Of a stretch of 64,000 nucleotides of DNA, positions 9,348 through 18,953 are shown one piece after another; the first letter of the stretch is position 1; every line of letters begins with the position of its first letter. The notes below the pieces were generated by a model, which was not told where the DNA came from, searched no databases, and saw nothing but the letters and a program-made list of their open reading frames with translations. Both the position numbers and the translations under genes were made by a program. The stretch is from an uncultured Clostridia bacterium. Lineage in GTDB: Bacteria; Bacillota; Clostridia; Oscillospirales; CAG-272. Location: NCBI GenBank assembly GCA_944381085.1, contig CALWJX010000007.1, forward strand, positions 1 through 64,000. Direction: 5' to 3'.

Positions 9348-9968
9348 TTATTTACCGGTCTTTCCGGCTTTACGGCGAACTCTTTCGTCGATATAACGGA
9401 TTCCCTTGCCGTGATAGGGCTCCGGCGGGCGTTTTCCTCTGATGACTGCCGCCATCTGACCTACCGCCTGCTTGTCGGCGCCGCTTACCACTATGATAAG
9501 TCCGCTGCTGACCTTCTCGGTCGTCATCTGGTCGATACCAAGTTTCTTTATCTCGTCCTCGTTGGGAACCGAAAGCTTAACCGTATCGGTATCGCTCATA
9601 ATGTACTTTTCCTGAGGAAGAGCATTGGTGGGGACAAGAGAGTAGCCCAAATAAAGCTGCAGGTCTTTTCCTACCTTGACAGCCTTATAGCCGACGCCGT
9701 ATATCATGAGAACCTTCTTAAATCCTACATGAACGCCCGTTACCATATTCTGAACCAAGGCGCGTGTCAGTCCGTGCAGGCTCTTATCCTCTTTTTCATC
9801 GGAAGGACGCGTTATTACAACCTTGTTATCCTCAACGCTTATAGTCATTCTGGGGCTAAAGGTTTCAGTGAGCGTTCCTACCGGTCCCTTCGCGGTAACC
9901 TTGTTACCTTCAACAGTTACTGTTACGCCTGCGGGTATTTCGACAGGCATTCTACCGATTCTTGACAT
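9348..9968 (-). CDS. rplF: 50S ribosomal protein L6 with an internal insertion
   Basis: L6 supports the GTPase-associated region of the large subunit. The start was set at ATG 9968 (MSRIGRMPVEIPAGV), since the longer reading adds 13 residues unlike L6. At 206 aa it is about 25 longer than the usual 178-182. The extra residues lie in the second domain between LYLGYS (about residue 107) and GADKQAVGQMAA (about residue 160), where relatives run GYSHPV...PEGI without the TNALPQEKYIMSDTDTV segment. The C-terminal RPPEPYHGKGIRY is intact. Confidence 0.96.
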   Translation of the reverse strand: MSRIGRMPVEIPAGVTVTVEGNKVTAKGPVGTLTETFSPRMTISVEDNKVVITRPSDEKEDKSLHGLTRALVQNMVTGVHVGFKKVLMIYGVGYKAVKVGKDLQLYLGYSLVPTNALPQEKYIMSDTDTVKLSVPNEDEIKKLGIDQMTTEKVSSGLIIVVSGADKQAVGQMAAVIRGKRPPEPYHGKGIRYIDERVRRKAGKTGK

Positions 9969-9990
9969 ATCAAGTATACCTCCCGTCCTA

Positions 9991-10386
9991 TTACCATACA
10001 AACACAAGCACTTCGCCGCCGACTTTAAGCGCGCGTGCTTTCTTGTCTGTCATTATTCCTTTGGACGTGGACACAATAGCGATTCCAAGTCCGTTCATAA
10101 CCTTAGGCATGTTCTCATATCCGGCATATATACGCAGACCGGGCTTTGACACACGCTTAAGACCTCTTATTACCTTCTGTTTGCCGACATACTTAAGGGT
10201 CACTCTGAGTATTCCCTGCTTTCCGTCGTCAATTACTTCATAGCTTTTGATATAACCCTCTTCAACAAGGATCTTAGCTATTGCTTCTTTCATGTTCGAT
10301 GCCGGAATGTCAACTGTCGCGTGCTTTACATTGCTTGCGTTTCTTATTCTTGTGAGCATATCGGCAATAACATCGGATATCTGCAT
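9991..10386 (-). CDS. rpsH: 30S ribosomal protein S8
   Basis: S8 binds helix 21 of 16S rRNA and is a regulator of the spc operon in other bacteria. The start is ATG 10386 ([17 protein letters not shown]), preceded by AGGAGG; the upstream in-frame extension is not S8. The product is 131 aa with the C-terminal signature [18 protein letters not shown] and final EVLVFVW. A 150-base gap to rpsN holds no recognisable feature. Confidence 0.97.
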   Translation of the reverse strand: MQISDVIADMLTRIRNASNVKHATVDIPASNMKEAIAKILVEEGYIKSYEVIDDGKQGILRVTLKYVGKQKVIRGLKRVSKPGLRIYAGYENMPKVMNGLGIAIVSTSKGIMTDKKARALKVGGEVLVFVW

Positions 10387-10536
10387 TTTTCTTTCCTCCT
10401 GATGCAAGTAAACTTTCTTGCTGCCACAAATTCTGGCCGCATACCGGCGGTTAAGTCCAACGCAAAGGATGATGCGATTAACTTCCTTCCGGTAGTTAGG
10501 GGTTTTCAAACCAACACTTAAATTTCGATAAGGATA

Positions 10537-10722
10537 TTACCAGCTTGACTTTTTGACGCCGGGAATCTCGCCCTTATACGCAAGATTTCTGAAGCAGATT
10601 CTGCAAATTCCGTACTTACGCATATAAGCGTGGGGACGTCCGCAGATTTTGCATCTGTTGTATTCTCTTGTGGAATACTTCTGGGGCTTCTGCTGCTTGA
10701 GTATCATTGACTTTTTAGCCAT
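10537..10722 (-). CDS. rpsN: 30S ribosomal protein S14 type Z
   Basis: S14 is in the 30S head. The 61-aa short form has zinc ligands Cys24, Cys27, Cys40 and Cys43 (CKIC and CRIC), the type Z, zinc-dependent paralogue that is in the spc operon of Firmicutes. It ends with IPGVKKSSW as expected. It follows rplE. Confidence 0.97.
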   Translation of the reverse strand: MAKKSMILKQQKPQKYSTREYNRCKICGRPHAYMRKYGICRICFRNLAYKGEIPGVKKSSW

Positions 10723-10737
10723 TATCTTTACCTCCGA

Positions 10738-11277
10738 TTATCTCGCAAAGGGAGCGCCCATGAGTGAAAGCAGCTCTCTTGCCTCGTCATCCGTCTGTGC
10801 CGTTGTGACAAAACAGATGTCCATTCCGCGGATTTTATCCACCTTATCGTACTCAATCTCGGGGAATATAAGCTGTTCCTTAAGACCGAGAGAATAATTT
10901 CCGCGTCCGTCGAAAGCATTGGGATTGATACCCTTGAAGTCACGGACTCTGGGAAGCGCGAAATTGAAAAGTCTGTCCATAAACTCATACATCTTCTCGC
11001 CGCGAAGTGTAACCTTTGCGCCTATCTTCATGCCCTCGCGGAGCTTGAAGTTTGCGACCGATTTCTTTGCGTACGTGGGGACAGCCTTCTGTCCGGAGAT
11101 AATTGTAAGGTCATTTATTATTGAATCGATAACCTTTGAATTTTCCTTCGCGTCGCCGGCTCCGATGTTGATAACTATCTTGTCAAACTTCGGAATCTGC
11201 ATTACGCTTTTATAGGAATACTTTTTCATGAGGGCGGGAGCTGCCTCTGAAACATATAAATCTTTAAGTCTTGACAT
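10738..11277 (-). CDS. rplE: 50S ribosomal protein L5
   Basis: L5 binds 5S rRNA and contacts the P-site tRNA. The 179-aa protein begins [20 protein letters not shown] and has the conserved [35 protein letters not shown] and [17 protein letters not shown] segments. Between rplX and rpsN, as usual. Confidence 0.98.
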   Translation of the reverse strand: MSRLKDLYVSEAAPALMKKYSYKSVMQIPKFDKIVINIGAGDAKENSKVIDSIINDLTIISGQKAVPTYAKKSVANFKLREGMKIGAKVTLRGEKMYEFMDRLFNFALPRVRDFKGINPNAFDGRGNYSLGLKEQLIFPEIEYDKVDKIRGMDICFVTTAQTDDEARELLSLMGAPFAR

Positions 11278-11291
11278 TTCTCGCTACCTCC

Positions 11292-11627
11292 TCAATCAAA
11301 CTTATGACCGCAAGGCTTACCGTCTCTTTTTCCGGAGCATACACGGATCTTTTTGTTATCAATAAATTCTGTGTGCGTACGCACGCCTTTTCCGCAATCG
11401 GGGCAGTAAAGCGCGACCTTTGAAGCGTACATCGCTCCCTCAGCGTCGATTATCCCGCCGGTCTCTCCCTGTCTGCGGGGCTTTACATGCTTATGAATTA
11501 TATTGGCGCCCTTAACGATTACTTTTCCTTCCTTGGGAGACGTCGCTATGACCTCGCCCTTTACACCCTTTGAGTTGCCGGAAAGCACCACAACAGTGTC
11601 GCCGGCCTTTATATGAAGCTTTGACAT
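11292..11627 (-). CDS. rplX: 50S ribosomal protein L24
   Basis: L24 is an assembly-initiator protein with a KOW fold (MSKLHIKAGDTVVVLSGNSKG, residues 1-19). The 111-aa protein has a C-terminal extension with a Cys pair YCPDCGKG (about residue 76) and a second pair CSGKRDGKPCG, a zinc-ribbon-like feature common in Clostridia. It follows rplN. Confidence 0.97.
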   Translation of the reverse strand: MSKLHIKAGDTVVVLSGNSKGVKGEVIATSPKEGKVIVKGANIIHKHVKPRRQGETGGIIDAEGAMYASKVALYCPDCGKGVRTHTEFIDNKKIRVCSGKRDGKPCGHKFD

Positions 11628-11641
11628 ATCGCGATACCTCC

Positions 11642-12010
11642 TTACAGTACTTCGGGAGCCAGAGAAAGAATCTTAAGAAAATCTCTCTCTCTCAACTCTC
11701 TTGCCACAGGACCGAATATACGTGTTCCTCTGGGTGTATTGTCTTCTCTTATAATTACGGCTGCGTTTTCGTCAAATTTAATGTAAGAGCCGTCGGCGCG
11801 TTTAGTGCCGTGTACGCTTCTCACTATTACAGCCTTTACAACATCGCCTTTTTTTACCATGCCGCCGGGTATTGCTTTCTTTACCGAGCAAACCACAACA
11901 TCGCCGATATTTCCGTATCTGCGGCCCGTTCCGCCCAGAACGCGAATGCACATCAGCTCTTTGGCGCCGGTATTGTCGGCGACCTTCATCAATGTCTGCT
12001 GTTGAATCAT
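11642..12010 (-). CDS. rplN: 50S ribosomal protein L14
   Basis: L14 lies at the subunit interface (bridge B8). The 122-aa protein begins [20 protein letters not shown] and carries the signature [18 protein letters not shown] near residues 88-107. It follows rpsQ by 69 bases. Confidence 0.98.
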   Translation of the reverse strand: MIQQQTLMKVADNTGAKELMCIRVLGGTGRRYGNIGDVVVCSVKKAIPGGMVKKGDVVKAVIVRSVHGTKRADGSYIKFDENAAVIIREDNTPRGTRIFGPVARELRERDFLKILSLAPEVL

Positions 12011-12079
12011 TTTTCCTCCTACTGTTTCAATACGCTTCGACGTACCTACTATTCGAATTCGATATTTTTATATACCTGA

Positions 12080-12343
12080 TTATTTAGCCTTTTCGATTAT
12101 TTCGACTACACGCCATCTCTTTGTCTTGGAAAGCGGTCTTGTCTCCATAATCTTGACCTTGTCACCGACGCCGCACTCGTTTTTCTCATCGTGAGCGTGA
12201 ACCTTGAGGGTATGCTTGATGATTTTTCCGTATACGGGATGCTTGACGTTGTCCTCGATAGCTATCACAACGGTCTTATCCATCTTATCGCTGACAACCA
12301 TGCCTACTCTTACTTTTCTGAGTGTTTGTCTCTGTTCTGTCAT
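12080..12343 (-). CDS. rpsQ: 30S ribosomal protein S17
   Basis: S17 is an early 16S binder with an OB fold. The 87-aa protein contains [31 protein letters not shown] and the family block [14 protein letters not shown]-like sequence [17 protein letters not shown]. It lies between rpmC and rplN. Confidence 0.98.
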   Translation of the reverse strand: MTEQRQTLRKVRVGMVVSDKMDKTVVIAIEDNVKHPVYGKIIKHTLKVHAHDEKNECGVGDKVKIMETRPLSKTKRWRVVEIIEKAK

Positions 12344-12355
12344 GACTGCCCCTCC

Positions 12356-12544
12356 TTATGCGTTCTTCTCTCTGAGAACTGTCAGAACACGCGCGATATC
12401 ATGCTTCACCTCTGTCATCTTATGAGGATTTTCAAGCTGATTTACCGCATGTTGAAAACGGAGGTTGAAAAGCTCTTTTTTAAGTTCCGTAAGCTTCGCG
12501 TTGAGCTCTTCCGCTGTCATTTCTCTGAGTTCCTTTGCCTTCAT
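12356..12544 (-). CDS. rpmC: 50S ribosomal protein L29
   Basis: L29 is a small helical protein near the tunnel exit and part of the docking site for trigger factor and SRP. The 62-aa sequence MKAKELREMTAEELNAKL and RFQHAVNQLENPHKM are typical. It begins four bases after rplP ends, so the two are probably coupled. Confidence 0.97.
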   Translation of the reverse strand: MKAKELREMTAEELNAKLTELKKELFNLRFQHAVNQLENPHKMTEVKHDIARVLTVLREKNA

Positions 12545-12548
12545 GAGC

Positions 12549-12971
12549 TTATGCCTCCTTTTTCTCTTCTTTTTTCACAAACTTTGTTTTAATGGGGAGC
12601 TTATGACCGGCAAGACGCATAGCCTCGCGCGCGATCTCTTCGGTGACTCCGTCCATTTCAAACATAACTCTGCCCGGCTTAACCACAGCTACCCAATACT
12701 CCGGAGAACCCTTACCGGAACCCATACGGGTCTCAGCGGGCTTCTCTGTGATAGGCTTATCCGGGAATATCTTTATCCACACCTGACCGCCACGCTTGAT
12801 ATAACGGGTCATGGCGATACGGGCTGCTTCTATCTGGTTGCTTGTAATCCAAGCCGGCTCAAGCGCCACAAGGCCGTATGAACCGTTTGAAACAGTGTTG
12901 CCTCTCGATGCTTTACCCTTAAGTCTTCCGCGCTGCACACGACGGTACTTAACTCTTTTAGGCATTAACAT
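12549..12971 (-). CDS. rplP: 50S ribosomal protein L16
   Basis: L16 organises the A-site region of the large subunit. The start is ATG 12971 ([15 protein letters not shown]), eight bases after GGAGGT; the upstream GTG in frame would sit inside the ribosome binding site. The 140-aa product has [21 protein letters not shown] and [17 protein letters not shown]. It overlaps the end of rpsC by 14 bases, which suggests translational coupling. Confidence 0.97.
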   Translation of the reverse strand: MLMPKRVKYRRVQRGRLKGKASRGNTVSNGSYGLVALEPAWITSNQIEAARIAMTRYIKRGGQVWIKIFPDKPITEKPAETRMGSGKGSPEYWVAVVKPGRVMFEMDGVTEEIAREAMRLAGHKLPIKTKFVKKEEKKEA

Positions 12972-13770
12972 TTTTAGCACCTCCGTCTCTCTGTGTTCTG
13001 TCAGCTCTGGGCGCCCTGTCTCTACGGTCCTGTCCCTGACGGTTGCCGCCGTTTCTTCTGTCGCGCCTGTCGCCGTTCTGTCTTCTGTCCTGGCGGTTGT
13101 CTCTTCTGTCCGCGTTCTGCTGCTGTGCGGGACGGTTTACTTCATTGAGAACTTCGCCCTTGTATATCCACACCTTTACGCCGATCTTGCCGTATGTGGT
13201 ATTTGCTTCCCAGAAACCGTAATCAATGTCGGCCCTGAGAGTCTGAAGCGGAATCGTTCCCTCATGATAGTGCTCGCTTCTCGCGATTTCCGCGCCGCCG
13301 AGACGTCCGCCGCATGTGATCTTGATTCCCTTTGCGCCAAGTCTCATGGTGTTTCTTATAGCCATTTTCATGGCGCGGCGGAAGGATATACGCTTTTCAA
13401 GCTGAGACGCGATATTTTCCGCGACGAGCTGAGCGTCAAGATCGGGCTGTCTGACCTCAACGACATTGAGAGAAACCGGCATACCGACCATTTTCTCAAG
13501 CTGCGCCTTGTACTTTTCTATTTCCACACCGCCTTTTCCGATAACCATTCCGGGCTTCGCGCAGTGAATAAATACTCTTACTCTGCGGCTGTCGCGCTCA
13601 ATCTCGATTTTCGGGATGCCCGCGTCCTGCAGTTCTTTCTTCAGATATTTTCTGATATTATAGTCGGATACAAGAGTGTCGCCGAAAACTTCGTCCTTTG
13701 CGAACCATCTCGAATCCCAGTTTTTAATTATGCCCACACGCAAGCCGTGGGGATTAACCTTCTGACCCAT
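12958..13770 (-). CDS. rpsC: 30S ribosomal protein S3 with Arg/Asp/Asn-rich tail
   Basis: S3 forms the mRNA entry pore and, with S4 and S5, helps unwind mRNA. The KH domain ([18 protein letters not shown], about residues 75-92) and the C-terminal S3 domain ([22 protein letters not shown]) are clear. At 270 aa it is 40-50 residues longer than most bacterial S3; the extra part (about 222-270) is a low-complexity tail of repeated QDRR, NGDRR and DRRD units ending in GGAKNVNA. Similar tails occur in some Clostridia. It overlaps rplP by 14 bases. Confidence 0.97.
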   Translation of the reverse strand: MGQKVNPHGLRVGIIKNWDSRWFAKDEVFGDTLVSDYNIRKYLKKELQDAGIPKIEIERDSRRVRVFIHCAKPGMVIGKGGVEIEKYKAQLEKMVGMPVSLNVVEVRQPDLDAQLVAENIASQLEKRISFRRAMKMAIRNTMRLGAKGIKITCGGRLGGAEIARSEHYHEGTIPLQTLRADIDYGFWEANTTYGKIGVKVWIYKGEVLNEVNRPAQQQNADRRDNRQDRRQNGDRRDRRNGGNRQGQDRRDRAPRADRTQRDGGAKNVNA

Positions 13771-13790
13771 CTGCTCTTGTCCTCCCTTTC

Positions 13791-14126
13791 TCAGTCTCTT
13801 TCTTTAACCACGATTGTGACGTGGCTTGTTCTCTTAAGGATCCTGTCCGCGCTTCCCTTGGCTCTCGGCATTATTCTTTTGAGAGTCGGTCCGGGAGTCA
13901 CAAAACACTCGGAGACATAGAGCCTCGATGAATCCATGTGAAAATTATTCTCCGCGTTTGCAATCGCACTTCCCAGCAACTTGATAAGATATTCGGATGC
14001 GCTTCTGGGCGTGTTTTTGAGAATTGCCAAAGCCGCTCCTGCATCCTTGCCTCTTATGAGGTCGAGAACGATCTTAACCTTACGCGGGGATATTCTCGCA
14101 TATTTGAGATATGCTTTTGCTTCCAT
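13791..14126 (-). CDS. rplV: 50S ribosomal protein L22
   Basis: L22 lines the exit tunnel with its beta-hairpin and is a macrolide-resistance locus. The 111-aa protein begins [18 protein letters not shown] and ends with the loop and strand [28 protein letters not shown]. It lies between rpsS and rpsC. Confidence 0.98.
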   Translation of the reverse strand: MEAKAYLKYARISPRKVKIVLDLIRGKDAGAALAILKNTPRSASEYLIKLLGSAIANAENNFHMDSSRLYVSECFVTPGPTLKRIMPRAKGSADRILKRTSHVTIVVKERD

Positions 14127-14149
14127 ACTTTTTCAGTCCTCCCTTTGTA

Positions 14150-14431
14150 TTACTTACCGTTATTGGATGTCTTGGAACCGGCGTGTCCCTTGAATGTTCT
14201 CGTGGGAGCAAACTCGCCGAGCTTGTGTCCTACCATATCTTCCGTTACATATACCGGAACATGTTTTCTGCCGTCGTACACGGCGATTGTGTGACCGACA
14301 AACTCCGGGAATATCGTGGAAGCGCGAGACCAGGTCTTCATTACCTTCTTCTCGCCTTTTTCATTCATTGCGCAAATGCGCGCATAAAGCTTTTCTTCAA
14401 CGAAAGGCGCTTTTTTAAGGCTTCTGCTCAT
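14150..14431 (-). CDS. rpsS: 30S ribosomal protein S19
   Basis: S19 lies in the 30S head and pairs with S13. The 93-aa protein begins [15 protein letters not shown] and has the conserved [17 protein letters not shown] and [15 protein letters not shown]. Between rplB and rplV. Confidence 0.98.
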   Translation of the reverse strand: MSRSLKKAPFVEEKLYARICAMNEKGEKKVMKTWSRASTIFPEFVGHTIAVYDGRKHVPVYVTEDMVGHKLGEFAPTRTFKGHAGSKTSNNGK

Positions 14432-14447
14432 TTATATTCCCTCCTCC

Positions 14448-15284
14448 TTATTTAGCATTTCTGCGTTTTACGATGAATTTGTCGGTGCGCGCCTTCTTGT
14501 TTCTGGTCTTAAGACCGAGCGCGGGCTTGCCCCAAGGCGTCATGGGCGAAGGATGACCTATCGGAGACTTTCCTTCACCGCCTCCGTGCGGGTGATCGCA
14601 CGGGTTCATTACCGAACCGCGCACCGTCGGACGGATACCCTTGTGTCTTGTTTTTCCGGCTTTACCTACTTTTACGGTATCATGGTCAATATTTCCGACC
14701 TGACCTATTACCGCCTTGCAGTCAACTCTGACAAAACGCACTTCTCCGGAGGGAAGTCTGACCTGCGCCATGCCGTTGCTCTCTTTTGACAAAAGCTGCG
14801 CTGCGGCGCCGGCGCTTCTGACAAGCTGCGAGCCCTTGCCGGGATAAAGTTCAATATTGTTTATAAAGGTACCTACCGGTATATTGGCTATAGGCAGCGC
14901 GTTGCCGGGTTTTATGTCGGCGTCGGCGCCGGAATATACCTTGTCGCCCACCTTAAGTCCTTCGGGAGCGATGATATAGCTCTTTTCTCCCGATTCATTC
15001 TGCAGAAGCGCGATATACGCGGTTCTGTTGGGGTCGTACTCTATCGCGATAACATTCGCCGGAACGGTGCTAAGACGTTTGAAATCAATGATTCTGTATT
15101 TGACCTTGTTTCCGCCGCCTCTGTGACGCACGGTAATGCGTCCGTAGCTGTTTCTGCCCGCGTGCTTCTTCTTTGTTACCACAAGGCTCTTTTCAGGCAC
15201 ATCCTTTGTGATTACATCCTTATATACAGGGACAGACATGTGTCTTCTCGCGGGTGTCGTCGGTTTATACTTTAATGTTGCCAT
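14448..15284 (-). CDS. rplB: 50S ribosomal protein L2
   Basis: L2 is essential for subunit association and peptidyl transfer. The 278-aa protein begins [18 protein letters not shown] and carries the signature [18 protein letters not shown] with the functionally important histidine in the C-terminal domain, then [17 protein letters not shown]. Between rplW and rpsS. Confidence 0.98.
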   Translation of the reverse strand: MATLKYKPTTPARRHMSVPVYKDVITKDVPEKSLVVTKKKHAGRNSYGRITVRHRGGGNKVKYRIIDFKRLSTVPANVIAIEYDPNRTAYIALLQNESGEKSYIIAPEGLKVGDKVYSGADADIKPGNALPIANIPVGTFINNIELYPGKGSQLVRSAGAAAQLLSKESNGMAQVRLPSGEVRFVRVDCKAVIGQVGNIDHDTVKVGKAGKTRHKGIRPTVRGSVMNPCDHPHGGGEGKSPIGHPSPMTPWGKPALGLKTRNKKARTDKFIVKRRNAK

Positions 15285-15301
15285 TTATTTCGACCTCCCT
15301 C

Positions 15302-15604
15302 TCAGTTCATGCCTTCAAAGAACTCAATCTTCTTAGAGTCCTTGGTAAGCGTTACTATTGCTTTTTTCCAAGCGCTTGTGTACCCGTAATGCACACCGTA
15401 TCTCTTGGGCTTTCTCTTCATGTTTATCGTGTTGACCGCTTCGACCTTGGTGCCGGGGAACATAGCCTCGACAGCCTTTGCTATTTCAGCCTTGTCCGCA
15501 GTCTTTGCCACCTTGAAAACATATTTGGGGCATTCCGCGCTCATCATATCCATACTTGCTTCGGATATTACAGGCTTAATGATAACATCTTCAATCATTC
15601 TCAT
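15302..15604 (-). CDS. rplW: 50S ribosomal protein L23
   Basis: L23 is at the tunnel exit and is the main docking site for trigger factor and SRP. The 100-aa protein begins MRMIEDVIIKPVISEASM, has the VEAVNTINMKRKPKRYG loop and ends KKIEFFEGMN. It overlaps the end of rplD by one base (stop/start overlap at 15604). Confidence 0.98.
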   Translation of the reverse strand: MRMIEDVIIKPVISEASMDMMSAECPKYVFKVAKTADKAEIAKAVEAMFPGTKVEAVNTINMKRKPKRYGVHYGYTSAWKKAIVTLTKDSKKIEFFEGMN

Positions 15605-16230
15605 TATGCGTATACCTCCTCAAGCATCTTAACAGCCGCAACGGTGACGACAAATGCGTCCGCATTGAGTATGTCGTAAACGTTAATGGTGTTATACAGA
15701 CAGGTCTTTGCTCCGGGAATATTGGAACAGCTCTTTATTATGCGCTTGTCAACCTCGGGAAGCACGACAAGCGGCTTCTTCTCGGCTCCGAGCGCCTTGA
15801 ACATCGCGACCATGGTTTTTGTCCTGAATTCTTCAAGCTTTATGTCGTCAACCACAATAAGTCTTCCGTTTGCCGCCTTATCCGTAAGAGCTCCGATAAG
15901 AGCAAGTCTCTTTGTCTTCTTGTTTATATCCGTGCGATAGCTTCTCGGCTTCGGGCCGAGCGCGACTCCGCCGTGAGTCCACTGAGGCGAACGTGTAGAA
16001 CCCTGACGTGCTCTTCCGGTGCCCTTCTGTCTCCATGGCTTTCTTCCGCCGCCGGAAACCTCCGTGCGTGTAAGCGTGGACTGCGTGCCCTGTCTTTGAT
16101 TGAGCAAATATGCTCTGACTGCGGCATGGAGGACTGCCGCGTTTACATTTTCCGCTCCGAACAGTACGTCCGAAAGCTCCATGGTTCCGACTTCCGCGCC
16201 GGCCATATTGTATACTTTAACTGTAGGCAT
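15604..16230 (-). CDS. rplD: 50S ribosomal protein L4
   Basis: L4 extends a loop to the exit tunnel constriction; in gamma-proteobacteria it autoregulates the S10 operon. The 208-aa protein has the tunnel loop with RQGTQSTLTRTEVSGGGRK and PWRQKGTGRARQGSTRSPQW at about residues 45-85. Between rplC and rplW. Whether it regulates this operon is not shown by the sequence. Confidence 0.98.
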   Translation of the reverse strand: MPTVKVYNMAGAEVGTMELSDVLFGAENVNAAVLHAAVRAYLLNQRQGTQSTLTRTEVSGGGRKPWRQKGTGRARQGSTRSPQWTHGGVALGPKPRSYRTDINKKTKRLALIGALTDKAANGRLIVVDDIKLEEFRTKTMVAMFKALGAEKKPLVVLPEVDKRIIKSCSNIPGAKTCLYNTINVYDILNADAFVVTVAAVKMLEEVYA

Positions 16231-16250
16231 TGTTTGTTTCCTCCTTCCGT

Positions 16251-16883
16251 TTACGCTTTGATGGAATCACGGATAAATACGATGCCGTCCTTTGCGCCCG
16301 GAATCGCGCCTTTAACCGCGATGAGATTTTTCTCGCTGTCAATTCTGACAACTTTCAGATTGAGTACAGTAACCTGTTCGTTACCGTACTGACCTGCCAT
16401 CTTCTTGTTTTTGTATATTCTTGAAGGTGTACTGTTCGCACCCATGGAACCGGGCTGACGGTGAACGGGACCGGTACCGTGTGTCATGCGGAGTATGTGA
16501 TGATTCCATCTTTTAATGCTGCCGGTATATCCGCGTCCCTTTGTCAAACCTGTTACGTCGACCTTGTCGCCTGCGGCGAAGGTATCGGCGGTTATGACGT
16601 CGCCAACGCTATATGCCGAGCAATCGTCCAAACGGAACTCCTTAAGGTGCCTTTTCAGTGAAACACCCGCCTTTTCAAAATGACCCTTTACCGCTTTATT
16701 GACATGCTTTTCCTTGACGTCGGAAAAGCCGAGCTGCAAAGCATCGTATCCGTCATTTTCGACAGTCTTCTTCTGTGCGACAACGCACGGACCTGCCTCA
16801 ATGACCGTCACGGGAATAACATTTCCCTTTTCGTCGAAAATCTGAGTCATACCGACTTTCTTTCCGATAATACCCTTTTTCAT
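16251..16883 (-). CDS. rplC: 50S ribosomal protein L3
   Basis: L3 is one of the first proteins in large-subunit assembly and reaches the peptidyl transferase centre. The 210-aa protein begins [20 protein letters not shown] and has the conserved [16 protein letters not shown] and [21 protein letters not shown]. It follows rpsJ after a 159-base gap that has no evident gene. Confidence 0.98.
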   Translation of the reverse strand: MKKGIIGKKVGMTQIFDEKGNVIPVTVIEAGPCVVAQKKTVENDGYDALQLGFSDVKEKHVNKAVKGHFEKAGVSLKRHLKEFRLDDCSAYSVGDVITADTFAAGDKVDVTGLTKGRGYTGSIKRWNHHILRMTHGTGPVHRQPGSMGANSTPSRIYKNKKMAGQYGNEQVTVLNLKVVRIDSEKNLIAVKGAIPGAKDGIVFIRDSIKA

Positions 16884-17042
16884 TTTTGATCCTCCTGTAA
16901 ATTATTGGTTGAGACGGAGCCGTCCGCCCAACATGACTTACAAAGTTACCGACGCAGCCATCGCTGCCGGCTGTTGTCTTTGTTCGCAAATGCCGAAACA
17001 CACTCAAATCCTTAAATCTTCTCCGGAAACCCGGAGCGGACA

Positions 17043-17354
17043 TCAAAGCTTGACTTCTATTTCGACGCCTGCGGGAAGTTCGACGTTCATAAGCGCGTCA
17101 ATCGTCTTCTGATTGGGCTTAATGATGTCGATAAGTCTCTTGTGAGTACGCATTTCAAACTGCTCACGGCTGTCCTTATATTTATGAACGGCGCGGAGAA
17201 TAGTCACGATTTCTCTCTCTGTCGGAAGCGGAATGGGACCGGATACCTCCGAACCGTTTGCCTTTGCAACGGTTACAATCTTTTCCGCGGCCGTATCGAT
17301 AAGAGTGTGGTCGTAGCTTTTCAGGCGGACTCTGATCTTTTCTTTAACTGCCAT
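17043..17354 (-). CDS. rpsJ: 30S ribosomal protein S10
   Basis: S10 is in the 30S head and also acts as NusE in transcription antitermination. The 103-aa protein has [18 protein letters not shown] at the N-terminus, [17 protein letters not shown] in the middle and [17 protein letters not shown] near the end. It is the first gene of the superoperon; AAAAGGAGG precedes ATG 17354. The genes rpsL, rpsG, fusA and tuf (str operon) are not immediately upstream in this window. Confidence 0.98.
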   Translation of the reverse strand: MAVKEKIRVRLKSYDHTLIDTAAEKIVTVAKANGSEVSGPIPLPTEREIVTILRAVHKYKDSREQFEMRTHKRLIDIIKPNQKTIDALMNVELPAGVEIEVKL

Positions 17355-17672
17355 TGGTTTTGCCTCCTTTTAGATAATTTGTGGCGGCTGTGCCGCTCAC
17401 CGAAAAAGCGGGGCGTTCTTTCGTACACTGTGCCGTTTGTTTCATGCCACGGACATTAAAAACGGACTTTGCCCGCATCAGCATCTGACAGACAAATTCC
17501 GGAAATAAATATCTATGAAAGAAACACCGAAAGCACCACTATGCCGCATGTTGCAAGGTGTGTGTATGAAAGGCTTTTGTCGCCCGATTCATACGGACAT
17601 ACTCTGCGAAAATTCCCCCTCGGGGCGTCCCCCGAGAGCAACCTCTCGCTTCAACGCATATCAAGCCTTTCT
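17355..17672 (-). promoter_or_regulatory. 5' leader of the S10 superoperon with overlapping hairpins
   Basis: About 310 bases separate the promoter from rpsJ. Near the 5' end of the transcript two hairpins share four bases: CGAGAG-gttg-CTCTCG (17633-17648) and CTCGGGG-N5-CCCCGAG (17619-17636). Because they overlap, only one can form fully, which would suit an attenuation switch. No open reading frame here is convincing. Regulation is inference. Confidence 0.5.
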
Positions 17673-17701
17673 ATTATATACGAATTCATGGATTTTGTCA
17701 A
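17673..17701 (-). promoter_or_regulatory. consensus sigma-A promoter of the S10 superoperon
   Basis: On the minus strand TTGACA (17696-17701), a 17-base spacer and TATAAT (17673-17678): a perfect consensus promoter upstream of rpsJ. Confidence 0.9.
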
Positions 17702-18001
17702 TATGGAACAAATTTTTAATATGTAGAAATTTTTTAAAATTTCAGGCGTATTTTTATACAATTTTACCACATCAATTAATTCCACACAGTATTTCCCTGA
17801 AAATGCGTTGTCATACTTGTGTTGGTTTATCATCCGTAAACGAACGTAACAATGATTTAAAATGTATTCAAGGCGATTGAGCTTTCAATACGATATCGGG
17901 AAATCAATGTTAACAAATTCGTAACAACTAAACCGTCGCAGACGTGTTATAATAATGTAATTAAAATATCAAGTCGATTGCAAACGGAGCTTAAAACAAA
18001 T

Positions 18002-18874
18002 ATGAAAAACAAATCAAACTCAAAGATAACGGTTAAAATCTTCAAAATAATATCAATTGCCCTGTCGCTCTGCTGTGCCGTATGTTTTTTTCTTTGCTTT
18101 TTGTTATTCTTTGACGGGGACATAGGGTACTTTGAGAAGTCTCCGTTTGTAACTGTTTCCAATCTGCTCCTTTTAATATCGGCGGCATTCTCTGTTATCT
18201 GTCCGTTCTTTATTTCCAAAGATGTTAAAACAGCGGATGATGATCGAAAAAACAGAAAACTCACGGTCAGCGCCGTCGCAGCCGTTTTATATATGATTTA
18301 TGTATTATTTGAAATTTACGTTATTATAATGAACGGTTTTTCTGTCATCAGACTGCTTTTGACCGTATTTGCCTTTTTTTCATTTTTATATCATTATGTA
18401 ATATTCACCGGAACAAAAATCGGCGAAACCTCATTCGTTCTGCTCGGCATCTCACAGATAGCGTGGTGCACGCTTACCATAGCATATTCGTATTTCGATT
18501 ATACCGTTGAACTTAACAGTCCCGCAAAGCTGCTCTTACAGTTTGCCTGTGTGATAATAATGCTGTTTACCACCGGCGAGATGCGTCTTGTCTTGGGCAA
18601 GCCGCGTCCGAGAATGTACCTCGCCTTTAGTTCATGCGCGCTGTCTGTTCTTCTTTCGGCCGGCGCGGGAAGCCTTGCGGCTGCCCTACACCCGGAGTAT
18701 ATGACGACAAACGGTCTCAGAATATACGAGAACATTATATATTCTCTGATTTTTATCGCTATGTATATATATATATTGACTCGACTGATACATTTCGATT
18801 CGGCACCCGAAAAAATATCCGCGACGGACTTTCGGGCTTCGTCCGACGACACTACTGAAAACAACCGAGTTTAG
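18002..18874 (+). CDS. multi-pass membrane protein of unknown function
   Basis: I do not recognise this family. The protein (about 290 aa from ATG 18002) starts with a basic segment (MKNKSNSKITVKIFK) and then has about eight hydrophobic segments spread over its length, e.g. IISIALSLCCAVCFFLCF, FFSFLYHYVIF, ACVIIMLFTTGEMRLVLG and IIYSLIFIAMYIYILTRL, so it is an integral membrane protein without a large soluble domain. A TTG at 17978 would add eight residues but has no ribosome binding site; CGGAG lies about 12 bases before the ATG. It is divergent from the S10 operon and followed closely by the WYL-like regulator. Confidence 0.65.
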   Translation: MKNKSNSKITVKIFKIISIALSLCCAVCFFLCFLLFFDGDIGYFEKSPFVTVSNLLLLISAAFSVICPFFISKDVKTADDDRKNRKLTVSAVAAVLYMIYVLFEIYVIIMNGFSVIRLLLTVFAFFSFLYHYVIFTGTKIGETSFVLLGISQIAWCTLTIAYSYFDYTVELNSPAKLLLQFACVIIMLFTTGEMRLVLGKPRPRMYLAFSSCALSVLLSAGAGSLAAALHPEYMTTNGLRIYENIIYSLIFIAMYIYILTRLIHFDSAPEKISATDFRASSDDTTENNRV

Positions 18875-18953
18875 CGCAGTCGTTTTATTCTTAGAATCCG
18901 TAAATTTCATTAATAATTCTCCATAAATATTTAATTGTAAGGAAAGATTAAAT

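Noticed and set aside
12811-13920. Long 369-aa plus-strand reading frame
   Set aside because: It is the antisense shadow of rpsC and rplV; no ribosome binding site and codon use follows the opposite-strand genes.
17515-17880. 121-aa plus-strand frame in the S10 leader
   Set aside because: It runs antisense to the leader and promoter and has no coding signal.
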